Source: Lachnospiraceae bacterium UBA5899
GTDB taxonomy: Bacteria; Bacillota; Clostridia; Lachnospirales; Lachnospiraceae
Direction of reading: 5' to 3'
Assembly: GCA_002432425.1 (NCBI GenBank)
Contig: DJEL01000021.1
Coordinates: 1-19,815 of the forward strand
DNA length: 19,815 nt
A program made the position numbers and the translations under genes. Of the stretch, positions 7,578 through 14,187 are shown piece after piece. Position 1 is the first letter of the stretch. Each line of letters begins with the position of its first letter. A model generated the notes under the pieces. It was not told the DNA's origin. It made no database searches and was given only the letters and a program-made list of their open reading frames with translations.

Positions 7578-8840
7578 TTAGTGCTGCAGAGGATTCTTAT
7601 AAAATTCCCGGAACTCCTCATAGCCTTCTGCCGTGAGCTGTTCCTTCTGGAATTTTTTATTCTTGTTCATACGGGCGATTAAAATCTGATGTCCGTCTTC
7701 TCTTTCCTTCTGTGCCAGTGCGATAATTTCACACAAAGCCTCTCCGGCAACGCCCTTTTCAATCAGGAAAGCTTTCTTTGCCGGCTGGGTCGGAACCTTG
7801 AAGCCTTTTTCCATTAACAGAAGGATAATTCTCTCAAATCCGATGGAAAATCCGCATGCGGGCACATCGTTTCCGGTAAACTTTCCCACCATCTTGTCGT
7901 AACGTCCGCCGCCGCCGCAGCTTCCGCCGAACTCCGGCATGGCAATTTCAAAAATGGTGCCGGTGTAATAGCTCATGCCTCTTACCAGAGTCGGGTCAAA
8001 TACCAGTTCAAAAGAATCCGCCTTGGTGGCTTTCACGCTGTCCATGATTTCCATAAAGGAATGCATGACGTCCTCATCCAAATAATCCTTTAAGGTATCT
8101 AAAAGGTACGCGGGACCGTTTTCCGCTTTTTCCACCTCTGCAAACAGATTTAAGTATTTCTCGCAGATTTCTTCCGCATAGCCGTCCTCTACAAGCTCCG
8201 CTTTCACGCCGTCCATGCCAATCTTGTCCATCTTGTCCAGTGTAATGAATACACTGTCGTAAGACTCCTCGGGAAATCCCGCATATGCTGCCATTGCCTT
8301 TAAGATGCGGCGGTCATTGATACGAATCCGGAAATTGGAAAAGCCCAGTCTTGTCAATGTTGTTGTGGTTGCCAGAATAAGCTCGATTTCCGCTAAATTG
8401 GAAGGTTCGCCCAGAATATCAATGTCGCACTGCATGAACTGGCGGTAACGTCCTCTCTGAGGTCTGTCGGCTCTCCACACATTTCCCATCTGTAATGCCT
8501 TGAAGGGACTGGGAAGGTTTGCCGCATTGTTGGAATAAAAGCGAACCAGAGGAACCGTCAAATCGTAACGGAGTCCGCCGTCCACCAAATCATTTTCACT
8601 TGCAGCGGTTTCTAAATTCAGCTTTTCGCCACGCTTCAAAATCTTAAAAATCAGTTTTTCGTTTTCGCCGCCCTGCTTATTGCTTAAGTTTGCAATGTTT
8701 TCCACGCAGGGAGTTTCTATGGAAGTAAATCCAAACTTTCCATAAGTATCCTTAATCACACTGATTACATAATCACGTATCTGCATCTCTGCAGGTAAAA
8801 TGTCCTTCATGCCGGTAACCGGCTTCTTGGAAAGCGCCAT
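7578..8840 (-). CDS. hisS: Histidine--tRNA ligase, divergent (archaeal/eukaryotic-like) form
   Basis: Class II synthetase that charges tRNA-His, 420 aa. The N-terminus has the family signature PVTGMKDILP (about 7-16). Motif 2 is GNVWRADRPQRGRYRQFMQCDIDILGE (starting about 119, shown here by key residues R123, R126, R129). It is preceded by GLRYDLTVPLVRFYSNN, instead of the usual bacterial LRPEGT-type stretch. The histidine-specific motif is LVRGMSYYTG (about 285-294), where Gly-Leu-Asp is more usual than Gly-Met-Ser. The motif-3 region is GFSIGFERI (about 330). These variants resemble the archaeal/eukaryotic branch. The C-terminal anticodon domain looks short. AGGAG lies five bases before the ATG at 8840. 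The gene has its own promoter and a leader of only about 47 bases, with no T-box. It heads the hisS-aspS-PPTase operon. Confidence 0.95.
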   Translation of the reverse strand: MALSKKPVTGMKDILPAEMQIRDYVISVIKDTYGKFGFTSIETPCVENIANLSNKQGGENEKLIFKILKRGEKLNLETAASENDLVDGGLRYDLTVPLVRFYSNNAANLPSPFKALQMGNVWRADRPQRGRYRQFMQCDIDILGEPSNLAEIELILATTTTLTRLGFSNFRIRINDRRILKAMAAYAGFPEESYDSVFITLDKMDKIGMDGVKAELVEDGYAEEICEKYLNLFAEVEKAENGPAYLLDTLKDYLDEDVMHSFMEIMDSVKATKADSFELVFDPTLVRGMSYYTGTIFEIAMPEFGGSCGGGGRYDKMVGKFTGNDVPACGFSIGFERIILLLMEKGFKVPTQPAKKAFLIEKGVAGEALCEIIALAQKEREDGHQILIARMNKNKKFQKEQLTAEGYEEFREFYKNPLQH

Positions 8841-8893
8841 ATCTGCTCCTATCTATGCGTTTTCTCGCAATTTTTGTTAATTTTACTTACAGT

Positions 8894-8922
8894 ATTTTAC
8901 ACTTTATCTGTTAGTATTTCAA
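8894..8922 (-). promoter_or_regulatory. Putative promoter of the hisS-aspS-PPTase operon
   Basis: On the minus strand, -35 TTGAAA (8917-8922), a 17-base spacer and -10 TAAAAT (8894-8899). It lies in the 209-base intergenic region shared with the divergent degV promoter. Apart from these two promoters I see no RNA element there. The T-box consensus is absent from the leader. Confidence 0.6.
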
Positions 8923-8986
8923 GCATTAGTTTCCTGTTGCATTTTCCTTTTATTTGTCACTTTTCTTTTTTATTTCGGAAAATCAC

Positions 8987-9015
8987 TTGACATAGTATTA
9001 AATACTACATAAAAT
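8987..9015 (+). promoter_or_regulatory. degV promoter
   Basis: Consensus -35 TTGACA (8987-8992), a 17-base spacer and -10 TAAAAT (9010-9015), about 35 bases upstream of the degV ATG. It is the best match to sigma-A consensus in the window. The whole spacer is filled by a palindrome (8993-9007), which suggests repression by steric blocking. Confidence 0.75.
8993..9007. promoter_or_regulatory. Palindromic operator candidate inside the degV promoter (FapR-like)
   Basis: TAGTATTAAATACTA has six-base arms (TAGTAT/ATACTA) around a three-base centre and sits exactly between the -35 and -10. Written as TAGTA-N5-TACTA it fits the core of the FapR box as I recall it (TTAGTA-N5-TACTAA). The outermost bases differ. 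FapR represses lipid-synthesis genes in Bacillus and relatives, and DegV proteins bind fatty acids, so the match makes biological sense. The identity of the regulator is an inference. Confidence 0.5.
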
Positions 9016-9049
9016 AGAAGAGAAAATACTTAAGATAGGATGTAAAGTC

Positions 9050-9949
9050 ATGTTTCAGATAGTTGTTGATTCCGCTGCCAATATTCCGACAGAGCTTGTT
9101 AAAAAGTACGATATCCGCGTAATATCCTTCGTAAATTATGTAAACGGAAAAAAGGTGGTCTGCTTTGACCCCGACCTCACTCCCGAAGAAGAAAGAGCAA
9201 AGGGCAAGGAGTATTATGATGCTGTCCGCGCCGGTGCCGATGTCAAGACCGGGCTTGTCAGCAGCGGGGATTTTGAAGACCTGTTCCGCTCTATTTTAGA
9301 AGCCGGAAACGATATTTTATATTTTTCATTAAGTAAAAACATAAGTGGTACTTACAACTCCGCCCGTATTGCAGCCGAGGAGCTTTCCGAAAGTTTCCCT
9401 GACAGAAAAATCCGTCTGATTGACGCCTTAAACGCTTCCCTGGCACAGGGTATTCTTGCCATTTACGCCAGCGAAATGCGTGCCAAGGGAATGAGCCTTG
9501 ACGAAACCGCCGACATTCTCAGTACCTACCCTGCCAAAATGAACGGTGTCTTTACCGTCGGCGACTTAAAATATTTATCCAGAACCGGCCGTATCAGCAG
9601 TTCCGCTGCTTTAGTCGGAAATCTTTTAAGCATCAAGCCCATCTTACGCGGCAACAAGGACGGCTTCATTGTCCAGTTCAAGAAATGCAGAGGCCGCAAG
9701 GCAGCCTTAAACACCCTGATTTCTCTGGTTTGCGACAATATTGTAAATCCGGAAGAACAGATTATCGGCATTGCCCACGCAGACTCTTACGAAGATTCCC
9801 TCTATGTAATGGGGGAAATTCAAAAACGCGTGAAGCTCCGCGGTTTCATCAATACTTCCTACGACTACTGCACCGGCAGCCACGTTGGTCCCGATACCAT
9901 CGCCCTCTTCTTCATGGCAAAGAACCGGGAACTTGGGGAAGGAAAGTAA
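9050..9949 (+). CDS. DegV family (FakB-like) fatty-acid-binding protein
   Basis: Soluble DegV-family protein (PF02645), 299 aa. In characterised members (FakB) the protein holds a fatty acid so that the kinase FakA can phosphorylate it for phospholipid synthesis. Visible motifs are QIVVDSAANIP at the N-terminus, SGTYNSARIAAEEL (about 99-112) lining the lipid headgroup site, LSRTGRISS (about 176-184) and GSHVGPDTIALFF (about 276-288). The ATG at 9050 has AGGA nine bases upstream. The gene stands alone, divergent from hisS and convergent with hemZ, and has a strong promoter with an embedded palindrome. No fakA is in this window. Which fatty acid is bound cannot be told. Confidence 0.93.
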   Translation: MFQIVVDSAANIPTELVKKYDIRVISFVNYVNGKKVVCFDPDLTPEEERAKGKEYYDAVRAGADVKTGLVSSGDFEDLFRSILEAGNDILYFSLSKNISGTYNSARIAAEELSESFPDRKIRLIDALNASLAQGILAIYASEMRAKGMSLDETADILSTYPAKMNGVFTVGDLKYLSRTGRISSSAALVGNLLSIKPILRGNKDGFIVQFKKCRGRKAALNTLISLVCDNIVNPEEQIIGIAHADSYEDSLYVMGEIQKRVKLRGFINTSYDYCTGSHVGPDTIALFFMAKNRELGEGK

Positions 9950-9992
9950 ATTTCAGAAAAAATTTGAGCTAAACTCTCCATAACAGAAAAAT

Positions 9993-10022
9993 AAAGGGAC
10001 AGCCTGCCGGTTGTCCCTTTTA
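9993..10022. terminator. Bidirectional intrinsic terminator (degV / hemZ)
   Basis: Arms AAAGGGACA (9993-10001) and TGTCCCTTT (10012-10020) with a ten-base loop, followed by T-rich sequence. An A-rich stretch upstream supplies a T run on the other strand, so it can end both convergent genes. Confidence 0.88.
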
Positions 10023-10039
10023 TATTTTCCGTTTTCCTT

Positions 10040-11506
10040 TTAATCCGCAAAAAGCTCCCTTTTGCGTTCTATCATTTCCTCTATTTTTTCCATATACAGT
10101 CCCACATCCTTCACATTGTCGCATCGTTCAATCCGTCCGTCCGGGAAGACTCTCTTGGTAATGGAACCGGCTCCCAGTGCAAGAATAGTCTGTTTCTCCT
10201 CCATAATCAGGATGTTGTAAATGCCGTCGCCGCCTTCTTTCGCATACCCCACATTTTCAAAATTGCCGGACATGTTTTTTTGCCGGTATAAATAATAAGG
10301 ATACATGCCCATATCCCTTGCTCCCCTGGACGCAATTTTCATGGTTTCATCGGTATTATGCAGCGTTTTTACCCCATTTTCCTGAATCCACAACGCCAGT
10401 CTGGATGCCCGTTTAATGGCAAGGGAATGTACCGTAAGGGAATCCGGCTGCAGCATTTTGATTTCCTCTATGGTATTTTCCACGTCCTCTTCCAGTTCAC
10501 CCGGAAGTCCCAGAATAATGTCCATGTTAATATGGAAATCTCCTGTCTTCCTTGCCAGATGAAAAGCTTCCTTCACCTGTTCCACGGTATGCTGTCTGCC
10601 AATCAGCTTCAAGGTATCCTGCTTCATGGTCTGCGGGTTGACACTGATTCTGTCCACCTTATGTGCGGCAAGAACCTTGAGCTTGTCCTCCGTAATACTG
10701 TCGGCACGTCCCGCTTCCACCGTAAATTCCTGCACCGTGGAAAAATCAAACCGTTCCTGCAAGGCGGAAATCAGCCTGTCAAGCTGCGGTGCCGTCAGAG
10801 TGGTAGGCGTTCCGCCTCCAATATACACACTGTCCAGAATTTTGCCGGCAAAAGCTTCTTTTGTAAAGTCCATTTCCTTAATCAGACAGTCAATGTATTC
10901 TTCCACCTTGTCCCGCCACTTACAGATGGGATTGGACGTAAAGGAACAGTACAGACAGGTTGTCGGGCAGAACGGAATGCCGATGTACAGGCTGTATCCT
11001 TTTTCATAATGAATATGGGAAAGCAGCTCCTTTTCTCTCTTAGCAATTTCCACGGACAAATCCGCCTTTTCCGTGCTGACAAAATGCTCCTTCTGCAAGG
11101 CTGCCACTATTTCTTCCTCTGTTTTTCCTTCTTCCAGAAGTCCCATGGCAATCTTGGTCGGACGGATACCCGTCAGGTTTCCCCAGGGAAGCTCTTTTCC
11201 CGTCATGCCGCACAAAGTCTTGTATAAAAATTTCTTAAACTCATTTTTATAGGTAGACTCTGCCTCTTCCCGGTGCCAGATGTATTCCCCAGAAGCATTG
11301 CCTGCTTCTGTTGCATCCTTTACTTTCACCGATGCACCATCATCCTGAAGTACAATCTCTATTCTTATGTTTTCTTCCCACTCTTTATTCTTCTCCGAAG
11401 ACATCTCCGGCGTCAGAACCTTAACCATCTCCTCCGGATAAAAAGCCTTCACAAGGGAATGCACATCATATTCAAATTGTGATTTATTAATCTTTACAGC
11501 AAACAT
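10040..11506 (-). CDS. hemZ: Coproporphyrinogen dehydrogenase-like radical SAM protein HemZ
   Basis: Radical SAM protein of 488 aa, the typical HemZ length. An N-terminal extension (about 1-165) carries the HemZ-type GNLTGIRPTKIAMGLLEEGK stretch (about 109-128). The radical SAM core begins at about 172 with the [4Fe-4S] motif C180-x3-C184-x2-C187 (PFCPTTCLYCSF). It continues through YIGGGTPTTL and a HemN-like strand pattern. The family is named for oxygen-independent decarboxylation of coproporphyrinogen III, but the radical SAM HemN/HemW group also contains heme chaperones, and HemZ function in gut anaerobes is uncertain. No other heme gene is nearby. The ATG at 11506 has GAGAGG nine bases upstream and a TTGACA promoter. 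In Clostridia hemZ commonly precedes hisS-aspS. Here degV lies between them in the opposite direction. Confidence 0.9.
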   Translation of the reverse strand: MFAVKINKSQFEYDVHSLVKAFYPEEMVKVLTPEMSSEKNKEWEENIRIEIVLQDDGASVKVKDATEAGNASGEYIWHREEAESTYKNEFKKFLYKTLCGMTGKELPWGNLTGIRPTKIAMGLLEEGKTEEEIVAALQKEHFVSTEKADLSVEIAKREKELLSHIHYEKGYSLYIGIPFCPTTCLYCSFTSNPICKWRDKVEEYIDCLIKEMDFTKEAFAGKILDSVYIGGGTPTTLTAPQLDRLISALQERFDFSTVQEFTVEAGRADSITEDKLKVLAAHKVDRISVNPQTMKQDTLKLIGRQHTVEQVKEAFHLARKTGDFHINMDIILGLPGELEEDVENTIEEIKMLQPDSLTVHSLAIKRASRLALWIQENGVKTLHNTDETMKIASRGARDMGMYPYYLYRQKNMSGNFENVGYAKEGGDGIYNILIMEEKQTILALGAGSITKRVFPDGRIERCDNVKDVGLYMEKIEEMIERKRELFAD

Positions 11507-11529
11507 AATTTTTTACCTCTCATTTCCCT

Positions 11530-11559
11530 ATTATCGTCTTTCAAGGCATTTCTTGTCAA
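11530..11559 (-). promoter_or_regulatory. hemZ promoter
   Basis: On the minus strand, perfect -35 TTGACA (11554-11559), an 18-base spacer and -10 GATAAT (11530-11535). It lies between the glyA terminator and the hemZ start, making hemZ a separate transcription unit from glyA. Confidence 0.7.
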
Positions 11560-11604
11560 CTGTATTATCCAATGTACTGTGTAATATTTCCACTCTCCCT
11601 CGCA

Positions 11605-11646
11605 CAAAAAAGGCATGCAAAAATGAATCTCTTTTCTGCATGCCTT
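11605..11646 (-). terminator. Intrinsic terminator of glyA
   Basis: Arms AAGGCATGCA (11610-11619 on the plus strand) and TGCATGCCTT (11637-11646) form a ten-base stem with a 17-base loop. On the minus strand the stem runs into a T tract. It lies about 25 bases after the glyA stop. Confidence 0.88.
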
Positions 11647-11671
11647 ACATTCTATATTCGCCAAACGTCCC

Positions 11672-12910
11672 TTACATCAGCGGATATTTGTCGGTCAGAG
11701 TCTGGACAATGGCTCTGGCTTCGGGGATTTTCTCCTCGCCGCCCTTGATAACCATGGCGATTGCTTCTGCAATCTTATCCATATCTTCGGTGTTCATGCC
11801 TCTGCTGGTAACGGCAGGTGTGCCTAAGCGGATACCGCTGGTGACAAACGGTGACTGCGGATCATTGGGAATGGTATTCTTGTTGCAGGTGATGTGTGCT
11901 GCGTCAAGAAGCTTCTCCACTGCCTTACCGGTCAGACCGTAATTGGTTAAATCCACTAACATCAGGTGATTGTCCGTACCGCCGGAAACAATCTTAATGC
12001 CGCGGCTCATCAGTCCGTTGCAGAGAGCCTGTGCATTATCAATAATATTCTGCTGGTAAACCTTGAAGTCATCACTCAAGGCTTCCTTAAAGCAGACTGC
12101 CTTTGCCGCAATCACATGCATCAGAGGACCGCCCTGGATGCCGGGGAAAATAGCCTTGTTGAAGTTGAATTTATCCGCTGCTTCCTTGTTGCATAAAATC
12201 ATACCGCCTCTGGGTCCGCGGAGTGTCTTGTGGGTTGTGGTGGTAACCACATCCGCATAGGGAATGGGGCTCGGATGAAGACCTGCTGCCACAAGACCCG
12301 CAATATGCGCCATATCCACCATGAGAACCGCACCTACTTCATCCGCTACTTCACGGAATTTCTTGAAGTCGATGGTTCTTGCGTAGGCAGATGCACCGGC
12401 AATAATTAACCTGGGTTTGTTGGCAATAGCCAGCTCTCTCATTTTATCATAGTCAAGGAAACCGTCATCATTTACGCCGTAAGGCACTACATGGAAGTAT
12501 TTACCGGACATGTTTACCGGGCTTCCGTGTGTTAAATGTCCGCCATGGTCAAGGTTCATGCCCATGATGGTGTCGCCGGGCTTACAGACAGCAAACTGTA
12601 CTGCCATATTCGCCTGTGCGCCGGAGTGGGGCTGTACATTGGCATAATCGCAGCCGAACAGCTCCTTTGCCCTTTCAATCGCCAGATTTTCTACTACGTC
12701 CACGCATTCACAGCCGCCGTAATATCTCTTTCCGGGATAGCCTTCCGCATATTTATTGGTAAGGACGCTTCCCATTGCCGCCATAACTGCTTTGCTGACC
12801 CAGTTTTCGGATGCAATCAGCTCAATGTGGCTGTTCTGTCTTTCCTGCTCGTCTACAATAGCCTGTGCGATTTCCGGGTCTACTGCCTTTACTTCTTCTA
12901 AAGAATACAT
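11672..12910 (-). CDS. glyA: Serine hydroxymethyltransferase
   Basis: PLP enzyme of 412 aa that converts serine and tetrahydrofolate to glycine and 5,10-methylene-THF, the main one-carbon source. It is cytosolic and normally a dimer or tetramer. Recognised features are IELIASENWVS (about 29-39), NKYAEGYPGKRYYGG (about 52-66), VQPHSGAQAN (about 92-101) and the PLP-lysine segment TTTTHKTLRGPRGG, with Lys at about 228. The ATG at 12910 has GGAGG seven bases upstream. The gene is monocistronic, with its own promoter (12967-12995) and terminator. A short inverted repeat lies in the leader just downstream of the -10. No glycine riboswitch or other RNA element is evident. Confidence 0.98.
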   Translation of the reverse strand: MYSLEEVKAVDPEIAQAIVDEQERQNSHIELIASENWVSKAVMAAMGSVLTNKYAEGYPGKRYYGGCECVDVVENLAIERAKELFGCDYANVQPHSGAQANMAVQFAVCKPGDTIMGMNLDHGGHLTHGSPVNMSGKYFHVVPYGVNDDGFLDYDKMRELAIANKPRLIIAGASAYARTIDFKKFREVADEVGAVLMVDMAHIAGLVAAGLHPSPIPYADVVTTTTHKTLRGPRGGMILCNKEAADKFNFNKAIFPGIQGGPLMHVIAAKAVCFKEALSDDFKVYQQNIIDNAQALCNGLMSRGIKIVSGGTDNHLMLVDLTNYGLTGKAVEKLLDAAHITCNKNTIPNDPQSPFVTSGIRLGTPAVTSRGMNTEDMDKIAEAIAMVIKGGEEKIPEARAIVQTLTDKYPLM

Positions 12911-12942
12911 AACGTTTCCTCCATTTCCTGCTTTTTTACATT

Positions 12943-12958
12943 AACGTATCAAAACGTT
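12943..12958. repeat. Inverted repeat in the glyA leader
   Basis: AACGT-ATCAAA-ACGTT, five-base arms around six bases, begins right after the expected glyA transcription start. This position would suit a repressor site. The arms are short and no regulator can be named. Confidence 0.3.
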
Positions 12959-12966
12959 TGTCCTAA

Positions 12967-12995
12967 ATTATAACATAGCGCACCCCTTCACGCAA
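12967..12995 (-). promoter_or_regulatory. glyA promoter
   Basis: On the minus strand, -35 TTGCGT (12990-12995), a 17-base spacer and a perfect -10 TATAAT (12967-12972). It starts a leader of about 50 bases before the glyA ATG. Confidence 0.65.
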
Positions 12996-13002
12996 GATTT
13001 CA

Positions 13003-13031
13003 TTTACTTTCCTTCCCTTTACTGCTACAAT
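13003..13031 (+). promoter_or_regulatory. Putative promoter of the lipid kinase gene
   Basis: Weak -35 TTTACT (13003-13008), a 17-base spacer and -10 TACAAT (13026-13031), ending 19 bases before the ATG at 13051. It is divergent from the glyA promoter, and the two -35 elements are only seven bases apart. The leader would be very short. Confidence 0.4.
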
Positions 13032-13050
13032 AAACCGTAAAGGATAAAGA

Positions 13051-14001
13051 ATGGAGATTACCATGCAGAAATACGAACTTATCATAAATCCCGCTTCCCG
13101 CTCCGGCAACGGTATGCGGATTTGGAAAGAAGAAATAAAACCGGTGCTCGAGGCAAACAAAATACCGTTTGCTGCCCACTTTTCCCAAAAAGCAGGTGAT
13201 GTGGCAGCCCTTTCTTCTTCCATTACCGGGGAATATGCAAAAGAAAACCAGCCTCTCCGCCTCATTATTTTAGGCGGCGACGGTACGTTCAACGAAGCCC
13301 TGCAGGGAATTTCTTCGTATAATAATATGAAGATTGGCTACATCCCCACCGGCTCTTCCAACGACCTGGCAAGGGATCTTGGCATTCCGAAAAATCCGCA
13401 GCAGGCCCTAAATCTCATTCTGGACGAAAAACATGTCTGTTACATGGATTTAGGCTGCGTGCGCACCCCGAACAGAACCACTTATTTTGCGGTAAGCTGC
13501 GGCATCGGCTTTGACGCCGCCGTATGCGAAGAAGCCATGAACTCCAAAATCAAGGATTTCTTCAACCGCATCAAATTAGGAAAGCTCACCTACTTCGGTA
13601 TTGCCATAAAGCAGCTTATCTCTGCGAAAAAGACCGCCTGCGATTTATTTCTGGACGATGACAACGAGCCAATACATATTGACCGGCTTCTGTTTACCGT
13701 ATCCATGATTCACCGTTTTGAGGGCGGCGGCTTTAAGTTCTGCCCCAATGCGGACTGTACGGACGGCAGGTTTGAACTCTGCGTGGCGGGAGATGTTCCC
13801 AAGCCCGTTATCCTGCTTGCCCTGCCTACCGCTTTCTTCGGAAAGCATTACATGGTGCCAGGCATTCATGCTTTTCACGCCGAAAAAATCACCATCAAGA
13901 CAAGCAAGCCCCTATGGGTTCACACGGACGGAGAAGTACACGAAATGGCTGACTTTTTAGAAATAAGCTGTCAGCAGAAAACAATCCCCATGATTGTATA
14001 A
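13051..14001 (+). CDS. Lipid kinase of the diacylglycerol kinase (YegS/BmrU/DgkB) family
   Basis: Cytosolic or membrane-associated lipid kinase of 316 aa. The DAGK catalytic domain (PF00781) opens with YELIINPASRSGNG (about 8-21) and carries the nucleotide-binding LGGDGTFNEALQGI (about 74-87). YIPTGSSNDLARDLGIP (about 97-113) follows. The C-terminal domain includes the conserved HTDGE segment near residue 300. The family phosphorylates diacylglycerol or related lipids, and recycling of diacylglycerol in Gram-positives is done by the related DgkB. The ATG at 13051 has AAAGGA six bases upstream. A second in-frame ATG at 13063 has GGAG six bases upstream and gives the shorter start MQKYEL, so the start is uncertain by four residues. 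The downstream PAP2 phosphatase would catalyse the opposite kind of reaction on lipid phosphates. Confidence 0.9.
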   Translation: MEITMQKYELIINPASRSGNGMRIWKEEIKPVLEANKIPFAAHFSQKAGDVAALSSSITGEYAKENQPLRLIILGGDGTFNEALQGISSYNNMKIGYIPTGSSNDLARDLGIPKNPQQALNLILDEKHVCYMDLGCVRTPNRTTYFAVSCGIGFDAAVCEEAMNSKIKDFFNRIKLGKLTYFGIAIKQLISAKKTACDLFLDDDNEPIHIDRLLFTVSMIHRFEGGGFKFCPNADCTDGRFELCVAGDVPKPVILLALPTAFFGKHYMVPGIHAFHAEKITIKTSKPLWVHTDGEVHEMADFLEISCQQKTIPMIV

Positions 14002-14025
14002 TTTTAATGTTTTTTGCATTAAAAT
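14001..14025 (+). repeat. AT-rich inverted repeat just after the lipid kinase stop codon
   Basis: ATTTTAATG and CATTAAAAT form a perfect nine-base stem with a seven-base loop, beginning at the last base of the stop codon. It lacks an adjacent T run and is AT-only apart from one pair, so it would be at best a weak terminator or an mRNA 3'-end stabiliser. Confidence 0.45.
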
Positions 14026-14046
14026 ACAGAAATTACTTTTATACAT

Positions 14047-14066
14047 AAAGAATTTCTTAATTCTTT
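14047..14066. repeat. Inverted repeat upstream of the PAP2 promoter
   Basis: AAAGAATT-TCTT-AATTCTTT is a perfect eight-base-arm palindrome with a four-base centre. It ends 21 bases before the -35 at 14088. It may be a regulator-binding site or a second weak hairpin behind the lipid kinase gene. Confidence 0.4.
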
Positions 14067-14087
14067 ACAAAGATTTGCAAAAAGGGA

Positions 14088-14115
14088 TTGCAAAAAAAAT
14101 AAACTTAGCTATACT
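14088..14115 (+). promoter_or_regulatory. Putative promoter of the PAP2 gene
   Basis: -35 TTGCAA (14088-14093), a 16-base spacer and -10 TATACT (14110-14115). Transcription would start near 14122, giving a leader of about 65 bases. This makes the TTG at 14128 an unlikely start and supports the GTG at 14188. Confidence 0.55.
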
Positions 14116-14146
14116 TGTGGTGTAACTTTGGGAGAGAATGTAATAA

Positions 14147-14168
14147 CCCCCTTTTTGGTCTTCGGGGG
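14147..14168 (+). promoter_or_regulatory. GC hairpin in the PAP2 leader
   Basis: CCCCC (14147-14151) can pair with GGGGG (14164-14168) across a 12-base loop, in an otherwise AT-rich leader. It ends about eight bases before the GGGAG ribosome binding site. It may shape translation, but it has no T run and is not a typical terminator. Confidence 0.35.
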
Positions 14169-14187
14169 ATATGATGGGAGTTTTATT

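Noticed and set aside
8841..8890. T-box riboswitch before hisS
   Set aside because: The predicted leader is only about 47 bases, and the GGGTGG-type T-box sequence with its terminator hairpin is absent.
10358..11227. 289-codon open frame on the plus strand
   Set aside because: It lies wholly inside hemZ on the opposite strand, has no recognisable domain, and hemZ carries clear radical SAM motifs.
14128..14187. TTG start for the PAP2 gene adding 20 residues
   Set aside because: The TTG lies about six bases from the predicted transcription start, and the GTG at 14188 has a well-spaced GGGAG.
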